Positions 22,310-33,290 of a stretch of 64,000 bases of DNA are shown piece after piece; position 1 is the first letter of the stretch, and each line of letters begins with the position of its first letter. The notes below the pieces were generated by a model. That model did no database searches. It had not been told where the DNA came from and worked only from the letters and a program-made list of their open reading frames with translations. The stretch covers positions 416,513 through 480,512 of the forward strand of contig CAJNDT010005368.1 of assembly GCA_905221615.1 (NCBI GenBank), written 5' to 3'. Both the position numbers and the translations under genes were made by a program. Source of the DNA: Symbiodinium sp. CCMP2592. Taxonomy: Eukaryota; Sar; Dinophyceae; Suessiales; Symbiodiniaceae.

Positions 22310-22510
22310 TGAGTTACCCAACCACCCTAAACCCGAAAGGCCCTAAACCCCAAACCCTAAACCCCAAACCCTAAACCCCAAACCCGAAACCCTAAACCCT
22401 AAAGGCCCTAAACCCCAAACCCTAAACCCTAAACCCCAAACCCTAAACCCTATACCCTAAACCCTAAACCCTATACCCCAAATCCCAAACCCTAAACCCA
22501 ACCATTAAGT
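22310..22510. repeat. CCCTAAA array
   Basis: Directly precedes the exon-like island at 22525. Confidence 0.9.
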
Positions 22511-22524
22511 CCTAAACTCCAAAG

Positions 22525-22598
22525 CCGCCAGCGAGGTCCGAGCCGGACGTGAGGCGCGCACCGCTGGGGTTCAAGGGAGCTTGCGATGGGAATTCTGG
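22525..22598 (+). CDS. Exon between telomere-like arrays
   Basis: ASEVRAGREARTAGVQGSLR then WEFW, with a CCAAAG acceptor after a CCCTAAA array and a GTGTAGGG donor that opens a 200-bp TTTAGGG array. A clear example of the strand rule. Confidence 0.4.
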
Positions 22599-22600
22599 GT

Positions 22601-22805
22601 GTAGGGTTGAGGGTTTAGGGTTTTAGGGTTTAGGGGTTTAGGGTTTAGGGTTTAGGGTTTAGGGGTTTAGGGGTTTAGGGGTTTAGGGGTTTAGGGGTTT
22701 AGGGTTTAGGGGTTTAGGGTTTAGGGTTTAGGGGTTTAGGGGTTTAGGGGTTTAGGGGTTTAGGGTTTAGGGGTTTAGGGTTTAGGGTTGGTTTAGGGGT
22801 TTAGG
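22601..22805. repeat. TTTAGGG array
   Basis: About 200 bp of TTTAGGG and TTTAGGGG units, opening at the donor of the exon ending at 22598. Confidence 0.9.
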
Positions 22806-23032
22806 GGCTCCTGACAGCTTGGCAACATCAGAATGTTGCGCAGTGCATGTGCAACTCTGGTTCGTTGCATTTTTATGATCATAGTTTAGCAGGTTTTGCT
22901 TGACTACATGGCCCCATGTCTGGATCACCATCTGCACATGAACATCTGTACGTTATGAACTATTGCCGAAGATATTCTAGCGTCTCTCGCTGTGTAAGTT
23001 CACCAACATGTTCACTTCTCATGAACCCGCAG

Positions 23033-23103
23033 AAGGGCCGTGCCCTGGGTCTGACATGGAAGCCCCTGAACCCTTGAAGCCCGAGGTGCAAAATGCCCGA
23101 AGC
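23033..23103 (+). CDS. Exon, product unknown
   Basis: After CCCGCAG it reads GPCPGSDMEAPEPLKPEVQN then ARS, ending where an inverted-repeat element (23104-23226) begins. Confidence 0.35.
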
Positions 23104-23226
23104 TACCCAGACCCCCGGGAGGATCTAAAAGTAGATCCCTTGATGGGGGTTCCTATAATCATAAAGTAGTAGTATAGGGCCCAAATTAGGGGACCTACTT
23201 TCTAGATCCTCCCGGGGGTCTGGGTA
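23104..23226. mobile_element. Family H element
   Basis: TA-CCCAGACCCCCGGGAGGA ... TCCTCCCGGGGGTCTGGG-TA, perfect arms with TA duplication. Ends resemble family C (CCCAGA). Confidence 0.85.
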
Positions 23227-24315
23227 ATAGACCGACTCCAAGATGTGCAATCTGATATGACCTCCGTGGCGACCACGCCAGAGGATCTTATTGTTCCCGT
23301 CGCCCTTTTTTCATCATCCTCCTCAGCAGTGGCTACAACAAATGTTGCCACAAGCGGTCGTGTGCTGCAGTGTGCTGCTGCATCAACTGATCATTAACTG
23401 ATACTCTCTAGTGACATCCATTCTGTGATTTGTACCACGAGTGCTTGCCAGTCACTCCTGGACAGCTTGCGCGGTTTGGCTGCGGACAGTCCCCACGGCT
23501 GGAGCCCTACGGCCCGGAAGCGGATTTGAACTGACAATTTCGAGGCTTTTTCCACTTCAGGGACATCCTGACATTGTAGGGAAACGGCTGGGAAGCGGCC
23601 GTGGCATTTTATGTTCGTTGGTGCAAGGTTTGCATTTCCTGCCAGGTGTTTCCGCCTACCAAAGCTGCTTCTTTGCGAGGTCTTGCGGTAGTAACACCTC
23701 AAACCCCTAAAGCCCCAAACCCCAAAACCCCTAAGCCCTACAGCCCTAAACCCAAATAGGATTCCTGGTTCTCCCCACAAACGCCGCTTCCCAAGGCACA
23801 GAAGGACAGCTTCGCCAGCTGGCGCACGAAGTCCTTCAGGCACGATAGAGCCTGAATACCCGCCTTGACACGGCTCCCAAAACGACCCTGAATAATAGCG
23901 GTGACATACAACAAACTAGTAAAAACAAGAATAGGATCCTTTTGATAAGGATAAGGACCCTCAAAGAAGGTACCTCCCTCAAAAGCAACGAATAGAGCAG
24001 TAGTTCCTTAGAGAAATCCGGCCAAGCGACGTTGCCAGCTCCAGCTTTCTTTTTGCAGCATTTTGTCTTGTCTTACCGATCACCGTCCGGGGTAGATTTG
24101 TTTAAACAGCATTTGGGAAAGCCTTGCGGCAAGCCTAACATGTTTTCTGTAGCGGTAGGTTGTATGGGTAGTGTGAATGTGAACATGATCGTGATCACTG
24201 GTCCTGGTCACTTGTCGGTTCTTTGTGTTGCTCTTTCTGAGGTTCCCTCGCAAACAAAGCTTCGTAAAGATCTCCGTTCGCCTTGCCCCTGAAACTGTTC
24301 ACACACTCATCATCT

Positions 24316-24492
24316 CTAGTCATTGTAGTTGAAAAATGCATCTGTTAACTTCTTAAGATATGCACCTCCGAAGACTTGAGAGGTCTTCTTAGCTTCACAC
24401 CAGCATACAACCAAGCTTCGAAGTGCGGCGTCAGCTGCCTCTGATTCGGAGGACGTGCCGCCAGACGACTGGCTTGACGAAGAGGCGCTACA
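24316..24492 (-). CDS. Minus-strand open frame next to an element
   Basis: Reads SASSSSQSSGGTSSESEAAD then AALRSLVVCWCEAKKTSQVF and ends NYND-stop. Bounded on its upstream side by a family A element (24498). Weak evidence for a minus-strand exon. Confidence 0.2.
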   Translation of the reverse strand, partial: CSASSSSQSSGGTSSESEAADAALRSLVVCWCEAKKTSQVFGGAYLKKLTDAFFNYND

Positions 24493-24497
24493 CGGAT

Positions 24498-24590
24498 ATA
24501 GGGGCCTAGATTTAATCATTTTGGGGGTTCCTTATTATGCTTATATTGGGTCCCCAAACCCTGTTCTAACTATTAAGGTCCCTATATTGC
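24498..24590. mobile_element. Family A element
   Basis: ATATAGGGGCCTAGATTTAA ... TAACTATTAAGGTCCCTATA. Confidence 0.8.
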
Positions 24591-24904
24591 ACACCGGGCA
24601 GGATAAGGCTCAGGAGTATAGCGAGTAGTCTTGATTCCCAACTCCTAAACCCTGAACCCCAAACTATGATTGGCCTAGCCTTCGGCGGCATTCCGGTGGG
24701 AGCTCATGAGTAATCTCGTGACAGGCGAAGACGGAATCTTGACGAGGGTTTCGGGCTAAGTGGGCGATTATCGGGGTTTATGTTCTGAGGCTTTCGCCCA
24801 ATCCTTCGCGCGATGCCCAAACCGCCTTCAGGGCTACTGCTGTACCACAAACCCTACGCTAAAGCGTCTGCTGTCTTTGTCTTCACGACATCGGGTGATG
24901 GAGG

Positions 24905-25214
24905 CGCCTGTGCTTGTCTTTCAGTTCCGTCGGACAGCTGCGTCTTTGTGAGGCCATGATTGCCCTGGAGCAGGACGCTTGCAGAATTTCAGATCAGTGT
25001 TTCGGTCCTTTTCATCGACCTTTGTCTCAGCGACCTTCATGCGTATATCTATCGAAGTTTCGAAATGCCTCTGCATGCGCAGGGTGTGTTGAAGAAAATA
25101 ACCAGCAAGTCAGAGCCTTCTGAAGCTATCGTCTGCATAATGCGGAAATACCGATCCGGCCGGAAGGAAATCTACGAAGAGCTCTGTGCCGAAGTGCAGC
25201 GAGCACAGGCGTGA
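24905..25214 (+). CDS. Open frame, possible exon
   Basis: The 3' part reads EMPLHAQGVLKKITSKSEPS then EAIVCIMRKYRSGRKEIYEE up to a TGA at 25214. A second frame is open through 25123, so the true frame is unsettled. Confidence 0.25.
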
Positions 25215-25494
25215 TGTGGGCTTTGCACAGGGCACCCCAACTTTCATGTACGGCATAGTACAGATCATAATCATATACTCGCAATCGGAATATTTTAACC
25301 ACGACAAAGATACCAACGAAGATTCTTCTGTTGACGAGAATGAAAAGTACTATCTGAGACTAGTGTTGGCTCACAGACAAGTAGACAACTAGTCGTGGTG
25401 ATAAGATGAGCCACAACAGCAGCAGCAAGTTCTGCAACAACAAAAACAACAACTGCACCTACTACAACCACGACCACGACCACGACGAAGGCGG

Positions 25495-25705
25495 CTACCA
25501 CCTACTATTACTGCCACGACTGGCGCTACTGCTACCACTACTGCTACAGCTCTTGCTACTGCTACTGCTACTGCTACTTGTACTGCTACTGCTACTGCTA
25601 CTGCTACTGCTACTGCTACTGCTACTGCTACTGCTACTGCTACTGCTACTGCTACTGCTACTGCTGCTGCTTCTGCTACTGCTACTGCTACTGCTACTGC
25701 TACTG

Positions 25706-25745
<40 letters not shown>

Positions 25746-25768
25746 CACTACTACTTCTACCACTACCA

Positions 25769-25838
<70 letters not shown>

Positions 25839-25860
25839 CACTACGACTTCTTCTTCCTTG
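25495..25860. repeat. CTG/CTA triplet array
   Basis: TACTGC units then CTA units, with ACCACT interruptions. All six frames stay open (poly-Leu, Ser, Val, Tyr), so no gene is inferred. Confidence 0.9.
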
Positions 25861-26209
25861 ACGACAACTAACACTGCTGCTTGCTGGTAGAGTAGATAGT
25901 GAGAGAAAGGTCTGCAAACATCGGAGCAGCGTTCGTGGCGAAATCGTCGTGTCGGGATCTAGTGCCCTTAACAGCCCTACACCCTAGCCCTTGAGGCTTA
26001 TGTCATGCTTAACACAGGTTATACATTAGACATAGATATATGCTTGTATACATATACACATCTGTATATGCTAATGTACACCTATTGCAAAAGATATAGG
26101 CAAATACTTTACATACGTATAGGTGTGTAATTAATGAAATAAAAAATAAATACATATATATATATATACACACACACAGACACACACTCTCTCTCTCTCT
26201 CTCTCTCTC

Positions 26210-26290
26210 TGTTTTGGTCATTGCCTGAGGATGAGGCACAGCGGCTCGAGGACTTGCAGAATGAAGAGGCCTGGCGAGCTTTTGGCTTAG
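26210..26290 (+). CDS. Coiled-coil-like exon
   Basis: Reads SLPEDEAQRLEDLQNEEAWR then AFG, a Glu/Leu-rich helical run, just after a (CT)n tract that could serve as a polypyrimidine tract. Limits uncertain. Confidence 0.3.
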   Translation, partial: CFGHCLRMRHSGSRTCRMKRPGELLA

Positions 26291-26559
26291 GTTCAGGGCG
26301 TGGGCTGTTGGTTCAGGGTTGTGCGCGCATTTTGAGGCAGGGGAGGGTTCGATGTCGAACTTGAAACTGAGATTCTGTAAGGTTTCTGGGCCTTTGGCAG
26401 GTTGGCACACGCAGACTTTATTGCCTGTTTTCCGGACATGTTGCAGCCCCTGCCCTCACGATTGCTCGTCAGCGAAGCCCAAAGCCTCCATGACAAGAAA
26501 CGACGGTGCGCACTCCATGACTCTATGTCGTGACTTCCCCAAAACAACCACGTGCAACA

Positions 26560-26700
26560 GACTCTGATCAGGACTGCGCTTTGTTCGAGCAGCACCTCTT
26601 GCCGGGAGTGCATTGCCCACTTTGCGGAGATGGGCGGCTGCAGAACGATGCAGGCCTCGTGTCAAATGTTCTGCTGAAGGTCATAGCAGTAGCAGGCGAG
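26560..26700 (+). CDS. Open frame with CPLC motif
   Basis: DQDCALFEQHLLPGVHCPLC followed by GDGRLQNDAGLVSNVLLKVI. The CPLCGDG pair resembles half of a zinc-binding site but no complete finger is seen. Confidence 0.2.
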
Positions 26701-26875
26701 TGTACCACTGTCCTTGTGCTCGACACACCACTCGTCGTGTTCGTCATGAGATGAGTATCAACAGGAGCGAGAGCTAGAGCAGATGTGGTAGTCGTACCGT
26801 CGTTTGTCAATCGCCGCCGTTGTCGTTGTCACTCGTCGTCGTCGTCGTCCATGATGTCGCGGTGGTGTTGGGAGG

Positions 26876-27112
<237 letters not shown>

Positions 27113-27299
27113 GCGGCTGCTAGCTGGACTACGTCTGTTACCACTGCCGGTACTACCACCCGTTACTACGGCTCCTCCTGCTCCTTCTCGCCGCATGCAC
27201 CCACAGCCACAGCCATTGCTGTTGCTATGGGCTATTTCAATTGGACGTTGTGCGAGCGGGCTCAACACGTTGCGGGCGGTTGGGCTATAACTACTGCTG

Positions 27300-27477
27300 C
27301 TACGACGACGACGACTACTACTACTACTACTACTACTACCACTATACCACGACCACCACCACCACCACCACCACCACCACCACCACGACGACCACGACGA
27401 CGACGACGACGACGACGACGACTACTACTACTACTACTAGTACTACTACTACCACCACCACCACCACCACCACCACG

Positions 27478-27558
<81 letters not shown>

Positions 27559-27562
27559 GATA
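27300..27562. repeat. ACC, ACG and CTA triplet arrays
   Basis: Blocks of ACC, ACG, ACT, ACC and CTA in turn; sharp block edges suggest separate expansions. Confidence 0.9.
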
Positions 27563-28413
27563 CTAATACCTACTGAAGACTAAGAACCGTTGTTTGGTAG
27601 TCATTTACAGACGATGCCTCAACCACTCTACTCCCTTTGTCGCCACCGCTGATGGTTCTGCTCTTGCTGCTGCTGCTGCTTCCGCTGCGTGCCATCGCGC
27701 CTGGTTGTCGTGCAGTGGGCGGCGGCTTCGGTTCACGGGAGAAGCATGCACTGCAATTCAGACTCGGGGGTAGCCCATCACCCCAGTCTACCATGTCCGG
27801 TCAGCCAGGTCAGCTGCGCTGCTCCAACTGCCAGGAACCGTTTGCAGACTCATCGGAATGATTGTTTTTGGAATTTCGGGTGTTGCAGGCATCTGACATT
27901 ATCGCCGAGCTTTCCAAGTCCAATGCCTTGGGCTCATGGTTCTTAATGCTTCCGATGTTCAGTTTGAAACAGCAGGCCATTTCACGACCTGTGGGCCTTA
28001 CTAGGCCTCGAAGTGTGCGTTGGCATGTGCAGAGAGTCAGAGGGTGCAAGGATGTTTGAAGCACCAACCCTGCAGCCAACACGCAAAAACCTCTTCTACA
28101 TGGCGTGCTGCATTCCCACCAGTCTCCATCTGGCACCGAAAATAGGTTTTCTCCAAACACCGCATGCGGACATGGTTTTGATTCTGATTGCCCATTCAAC
28201 TACATCACTCTGCTTCTTTCACAAAAGACTCATTACTGTCCTTGTGCTTTGTCTTGCTCCGACAAGCTTCGTGCCCATGTCCCTCTATCTGGACGCTGGA
28301 TCCGCAACCCTAATCCCCAATCACACGAGCCCTAAACACTGAATCCCTAAACGTGGAATCCAACTCCTGGACTTGAAATCCTAAGTCCTATAAAGCTCAA
28401 GCCCCACCTAAAG

Positions 28414-28505
28414 GACATGCGGGTGACCCTCATGGATGAGCTCCTGTCCCTCGACGACATCTGCGAGCAGCTGGGAGATGCTGAGGCGGGGGAGAGAGAT
28501 TCCAC
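28414..28505 (+). CDS. Coiled-coil-like exon
   Basis: DMRVTLMDELLSLDDICEQL then GDAEAGERDST, strongly helical. The acceptor is CCTAAAG and the donor GTTTTC. No repeats inside. Unknown family. Confidence 0.45.
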
Positions 28506-28882
28506 GTTTTCGGGGCTTTAACTTTAGCCTAAACCCCAGCCCAAACCTGAAACCGTGGTTCACTAACACTGTCGCTCTCATGCTTCCTCCTTGGCTTTCG
28601 TTGACGAGTTGTCCTTATCGTTCGAGTAGTCCCAGTGTAGCAGCAGTTAACCTAATGGTCGGCGGGTCGGCAGTTGTCGGTAGTTAGGTGGGTAGGTAGG
28701 TACGCAGGTAAGTAGGTGGACCGGCAGGTAGGTAGGTGGGTAGCTAGCTATGTAGGTATGGGTCGGGTTGCGCTTGAGAGCAGCAGCGGGAGCAGGAGTA
28801 AGATTTGTCTTGGCAGCGGCAGTAGCACCTGCGCCTCTGCACTGACAAGCCCACCGCCCTGTCATTATGAATTTGTCTTCAG

Positions 28883-28927
28883 GTGCGCCACCAGAAGGGT
28901 GGATGTCTTAAGCGCGGGCACTTCGAG
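28883..28927 (+). CDS. Short exon, product unknown
   Basis: Fifteen codons VRHQKGGCLKRGHFE between TTCAG and a GTGGGC donor, in phase 0. Too short for a family call. Confidence 0.35.
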
Positions 28928-29384
28928 GTGGGCCCCACAGCATCCCTTGGACCGCAAAAACCGTAGCTGCCAAGGGTTCAAGAGGGTGGTGAGCCGCGCT
29001 TTTGTGCCCACGGGTTGTGGATTGAGCGAGAGTGAGTAGTGGCCGTCAGTTGTTCCGTCGCTTAGGCTCACTCATGCTACTTCGCATGGTTTCAGTATGT
29101 GGGGTTGAGGCAGCATTGCACTCTTGGATGGGCTCCTTGCACCTTGATGCTGACGTACAACCGACATCGCAAAGCCCAAAGCCTCGAAAGCGCAAGACCT
29201 GAACCTTGGAAGCCCAATCCCGAGCCCTAGACAGGATGCCCTCCTAAAACTCTATACCCCCAGACCCCTAAACCCTCAACCCTAAACCCTAAACCCTAAA
29301 CGCGGACCCCTGAACCCTAAACCCCCAAAAGCACAAAGACTTGGCCTTTTTTGCTCCTTGAGTTTTTGCAACCCCCTGGCCGCT

Positions 29385-29620
29385 AAGAGCTCTCCAAGTA
29401 TGACCAGAGCAAGAGCGCGGTGGTATGGGTAGTTGTCAAAATTATAGGTCCTTTTTGGGTACCCTAAATATTAGGTGCCGTATTATAATAAGGACCCACA
29501 AAGGGACCCTAATTTTGACAACCACCCGTATGGTAGTGCACCACTTTTACAGCAGATATCACTACGTAAGCTTGCTGTCGTTGGTATTCCCAGCAGCAGG
29601 TATTGAAAAGCACCACTTTG
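29385..29620 (+). CDS. Open frame split by an E element
   Basis: Left of the element one frame reads ELSKYDQSKSAVV and another MTRARARWYG. Precise removal of the element plus one GTATG copy leaves the second frame open into APLLQQISLRKLAVVGIPSS. Product unknown. Confidence 0.25.
29423..29532. mobile_element. Family E element with GTATG duplication
   Basis: GGTAGTTGTCAAAATTA ... AATTTTGACAACCACCC, GTATG directly on both sides. Inside an exon-like stretch. Confidence 0.85.
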
Positions 29621-29646
29621 AAGGGGAGTTCATCTTACAGTAGAAG

Positions 29647-29731
29647 CCGGAAAGTTGGAATATCATTATCATAATCCCTTTAAGGTAAAATATAGGGGAT
29701 CCTACCATTAATCCATATTCCAACTTTCTGG
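29647..29731. mobile_element. Family G element
   Basis: CCGGAAAGTTGGAATAT ... ATATTCCAACTTTCTGG; core shares GGTA and GGGGATCCTACC with the copy at 21204. Confidence 0.8.
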
Positions 29732-29764
29732 AGTTCCCTTTACCACAAAAAGACTACTCAGCAC

Positions 29765-29832
29765 AGCAGGCCAGTGGCGACTCTGCGCTTATCCACCGTT
29801 GCGAAGCGTGCGGGTGGAATGAGATCGTGTTT
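29765..29832 (+). CDS. Possible exon with CxxC motif
   Basis: Reads AQQASGDSALIHRCEACGWN then EIVF-stop. CEACGW resembles one knuckle of a zinc ribbon. It lies between elements of families G and A. Confidence 0.25.
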
Positions 29833-29845
29833 TGAGAAAGGCCTG

Positions 29846-29945
29846 GGTCTTAATAAACATTTGATTGTTTATACTATGTTGGGGGGTCCTCATTATAATT
29901 GAAGTATGGTGGGCCGCAAAACCCTATTCGTATTCTGAAGGCCAG
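29846..29945. mobile_element. Degenerate family A element
   Basis: Core TGTTGGGGGGTCCTCATTAT and right end CCTATTCGTATTCTGAAGGC. Confidence 0.65.
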
Positions 29946-30825
29946 TAAAGTTTAGGATGACGGTGTTCTTGCAGTTAGGGACTTAGTGTGTGGGAAGCGG
30001 AGGGGGAGTTCTAGAGATTTGACGCAGGAAATTGCCAGGCCTGGTTGGTGCGTAGGACGGGGGAACCGAGGTAGTGATGCGCAGATGACTGGAAAGGGCG
30101 GATGTAGAGCAGGGGACACGTGGCTTAAAGTGCTGCTGCATTAGCATGTTCTGGCACTGAAAAAGTTGTTCTGAGTAGGAATACTCGACACTTTAGGTCA
30201 TGAGTCATGCGTTCATCCGGTTGTAGCTTGAGAGCAGCAATGCAGCTTGCACAATTTGATGCAAGTCGATACGCTTGCTCCCATGATGTCGAGCCCTTTC
30301 AATTCAAGCATCCTCCTTTAACTTTGTTTGCTTGTAGAATACGCGTCATGAAACCTAACCCCACATGCCAAAATCTCCAGACATCGGTCCGTTCAGTACC
30401 TCGGTGCACCGGCTTTTTCGGGAATCGGATAGTTGCACGTGCAGTGAGGTCCCCACGACATCGCAAAGCTTAATAAAGTCTGAACCTCTGTTCCTCTTCC
30501 ACAGAGCCGTCTTGTTTCGTTCGGAAAGCACTGCATTCGCTCTTGTGCTGACATTGGTAGTGTTTTGGTTTCGGAGCTGAAAGCAGCCCCAAAGCCCTGG
30601 AGCCGGTGTTGGGGAAGTCCAACACAAGCCTTGGCAGACCCAGAGAGGGGAAGGCGATTCTGTCAAGCCAGTCAGAAAAAATCTGCAGTGGTTCGTGGCT
30701 TGGGCCTGTCGCTCCTTGACGAACGTGCACATAGTGTGTTTCTGTGTTCCAGTTGCAGTGAGGGCTGTTTGCAATGGCGCAGCAGCTCGACGACTACCGC
30801 TTCACTTGTGATCTCGTTTGCTTAA

Positions 30826-31287
30826 CTTTCAATCTTCAAATCTCTGCTGGGCACCAGCAAGTTCGGTGATGGTTGCGCTGATCTCAATAGCACAGAAGAG
30901 ACTCTGAACACCCGGGGAAGCCAGAAGGGCAACTCGGGGAAAACCGCTCTGAATGTTCGGCTCGGCGGTGTGGCTTGGGTCACTTTGACGGGTGTGCAGA
31001 CTTCAGAGCTGCGGTCAACACCGGCTTATCTCCTCGGTGCCCGTCCATCGTCATCGACTCTGTACGATATCATGATATCGTTGGATCCCCGGGAACGGTC
31101 GAAACCCCGTAAACTAATCACAGCCGCACACGAACATCACAAGGGTCGCATCCACCTTGACGATCGTTTGGCTGCAAGGACTGTCACTCGACAGTGCGGC
31201 GATAGTCTGAAGCACTTCACGAGCTACTTGTACCAGTCTCTGTTCCTTCATCTTAGAAAGACAGGAAATGGACCGCTCGACAGGTAG
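30826..31287 (+). CDS. Repeat-free open frame of 153 codons
   Basis: Open from just after a TAA to TAG. Segments include KFGDGCADLNSTEETLNTRG, RSTPAYLLGARPSSSTLYDI and CGDSLKHFTSYLYQSLFLHL. It is among the longest non-repetitive frames here and has no early ATG, so it is more likely an exon than a whole gene. No domain recognised. Confidence 0.35.
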   Translation, partial: LSIFKSLLGTSKFGDGCADLNSTEETLNTRGSQKGNSGKTALNVRLGGVAWVTLTGVQTSELRSTPAYLLGARPSSSTLYDIMISLDPRERSKPRKLITAAHEHHKGRIHLDDRLAARTVTRQCGDSLKHFTSYLYQSLFLHLRKTGNGPLDR

Positions 31288-31511
31288 GTTCCTGCCCATG
31301 TCGCCACCTGCTGCTGAACTTCTACCCAGCCACGGCGGGCGATGAGCATTAAGGCCAGCTTCGTACCACCGGCTTCTATAATGCAGTAAAGGGTTCTTTT
31401 TCCAGAGCTAGGGTTTAGGCTGCGGGTTGAGGAATAGTTTTTTCACATACTGATCATTGCTCTTTGGGTCGTGAAGGTCACCGCGACGCTGGGACCTTTC
31501 CATTTCTGCAG

Positions 31512-31607
31512 CCTAGCTGGCCAAGTTTCCGAGAGCTTGACGAACAACTTGTCCCCATGACAGGCCTTGATACGACGGGCCAAGGACGGCGCGTGCTGCC
31601 TGTATAG
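31512..31607 (+). CDS. Open frame, possible exon
   Basis: After TCTGCAG: SWPSFRELDEQLVPMTGLDT then TGQGRRVLPV and TAG. Possibly an exon of the same gene as 31744-32122. Confidence 0.3.
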   Translation, partial: PSWPSFRELDEQLVPMTGLDTTGQGRRVLPV

Positions 31608-31743
31608 ATCGCAGGATTCCGGAAATGAGTGGCTCCGTTTTTCTGGAAATGATCGATGTGCACAGGGCGCTGAAGTCGACAGTCGGCGGCTTCGGTATGT
31701 TGATTACACAAGGTTTTGATGAGTCAGGCAGGCAATTTCCCGC

Positions 31744-32122
31744 ATGAGAATCTGGTGGGATGAGGTGTCCGGTGTTTGTTCGTGGCGCATCAACCAAGGG
31801 GCTGAAGTTAAGCATGAAGATGTTGATACTACCCTAAGGCCCTAAAGTAGTTCCTTTTAGGGGTTCATATTTAGAATCCTATTAGGTAATCCCCAAAAGG
31901 AACTACTTTGGGGCCTCTGGGTAGCTTGTGGTCAACCATCTGCAACGGTTGAACCAGGAGACCCCGCCCAAGGAGGCGATTGTCGAAGGCACAGCTGAAG
32001 GGCCGGGAGCCCAGAGAGATGCCACGTCAGAAAAAGGCATGGAGCTCAGTTTTGGGGCTAGTTCAGCTTTCGGGGGAGCTTTTGCGAACCAGAAAATGAA
32101 CTCGGCCGGTGTTCTACCGTAA
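31744..32122 (+). CDS. Two open exons split by a family B element
   Basis: Left part MRIWWDEVSGVCSWRINQGA then EVKHEDVDT; right part NHLQRLNQETPPKEAIVEGT then SEKGMELSFGASSAFGGAFA and a TAA. The element at 31830-31923 lies exactly between. Removing both TA copies keeps this frame; removing one keeps a different frame (MRCPVFVRGAST) open for a shorter distance. The right part is the better supported. Confidence 0.4.
31830..31923. mobile_element. Family B element (94 bp) inside an open frame
   Basis: TA-CCCTAAGGCC ... CCTCTGGG-TA. It separates two coding-like frames (31744-32122). Confidence 0.85.
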
Positions 32123-32243
32123 ACCCTACACCCCTGAACCCCTAAACCCCTATAAACCCTAAACCCCTAGACTCCAAACCCTCGGGCTGCGTGGAGAAGG
32201 AGCTCAAAAAAGCCTTAAATCCCTAAACCCAAAAATCCCTAAA

Positions 32244-32537
32244 CCGGTCCTTTCAAGTTTAGAGAACAGTTGGTTCCGGACTCTGACTATAGGTATGTAT
32301 TACTAAGGCCCCTATAATAGACCTCTAAATCCCCAAACCCCTAACTCCCTAAACCCCGAAACCCTAAACCGGTCCTTTCAAGTTTCAAGAACAGTTTGTT
32401 CCGGACTCTGAGGCCCGAGGAGGCCGTAATTTTGACAACCTTGTAGGAGCCCTGTAGATCCCTTTAAAGGAACCCTTCAAAGAGCCCTTATAGGAGCCCT
32501 ATAGATCTGGTTCCGGACTCTGAGGCCCGAGGAGGCC
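32244..32537. repeat. Three direct copies of an exon-edge segment
   Basis: TTCAAGTTT..AGAACAG..GG TTCCGGACTCTG occurs at 32249-32284 and 32375-32410, and TTCCGGACTCTGAGGCCCGA also at 32394-32423 and 32511-32533. The last copy forms the start of the exon at 32525. Confidence 0.75.
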
Positions 32538-32606
32538 CTAGCTCTGGGACCGCGGCCGCCGCCCCAGGCGGCCGCGGCGCTGCACAGCGTCCGCCTGGCC
32601 GAGGCA
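32525..32606 (+). CDS. Ala/Pro-rich exon
   Basis: PEEALALGPRPPPQAAAALH then SVRLAEA, between CTCTGAG and GTGGGG. A TTTAGGG-like tract follows. The 5' edge of this exon is duplicated upstream (32407-32428). Confidence 0.45.
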
Positions 32607-32619
32607 GTGGGGGTTTTGG

Positions 32620-32790
32620 GGCCCTTGGGGGCTTATGGTTCGGGGTTTAGGGCTTTGTGGGCTTTGGGGCTTAGGGTTTTGGGGGGCTTGGGACTTTGGG
32701 GTTTAGGGCTTAGGCTTAGGGTTTAGTGGGGGTTTGGGTTCGGCACTTTAGGGTTTAGGGTCTAGCGGGGATTCGGGTTTGGGACTTTAG
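32620..32790. repeat. TTTAGGG-like tract after an exon
   Basis: Degenerate TTTGGGG/TTTAGGG units following the exon ending at 32606. Confidence 0.75.
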
Positions 32791-32994
32791 GCGTCCTTTT
32801 TAGTGACTATGATCGCAGAAAACTAGCACGATCTTCAGAGGGCTCCCATGTTGTAGAAGCTCAGGATACAGCAAAGAGAGGGAATTCTGCGTGCAGGTTT
32901 GAAGATCGCTAGCAACAGTAGGAGAAGCAATGAAGAGTGCCCTTAATCCTAGTCCCTAAACCCCTAAACCCTTTACAAACCCTACCTTAACCCT

Positions 32995-33050
32995 GAATAA
33001 CCTACGTTTTTAAGGCTCTTATATAAGTCCTTAAAAAGGTAGGTTATTCC
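32995..33050. mobile_element. Family N short hairpin element
   Basis: GAATAACCTACGTTTTTAAG ... CTTAAAAAGGTAGGTTATTC, 56 bp, almost a perfect hairpin. Confidence 0.7.
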
Positions 33051-33105
33051 GCTTTTAGGTAAACCCTAGACCTGATGCGCTTTTGGGACGGTGCCTAGTT
33101 TCCAG

Positions 33106-33157
33106 GATTGGCTTCCAGCGGAGGCCGAGGAGCCGCAACGAGCGCGTCAGGTCGAGG
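33106..33157 (+). CDS. Short exon
   Basis: DWLPAEAEEPQRARQVE between TTTCCAG and a GTTTCTCGG donor, with CCCTAAA before and TTTAGGG after. Confidence 0.45.
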
Positions 33158-33290
33158 GTTTCTCGGTTTAGGGTTTTAGGGTTTTAGTTTAAGGTTGTAG
33201 GGTTTCAGGGTTTAGGAGTTCGGGCTTTAGGGTTTTCGGTTTTAGGGTTTAGGGTTCTTAGGGCTTGGGACTTAGGGTTTCAAGGTTGGG
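33158..33290. repeat. TTTAGGG-like tract after an exon
   Basis: Begins at the donor of the exon 33106-33157. Confidence 0.8.

Noticed and set aside
24960-25214. EF-hand or other calcium-binding domain downstream of the kinase
   Set aside because: No DxDxDG loop found in this or any other frame of the window.
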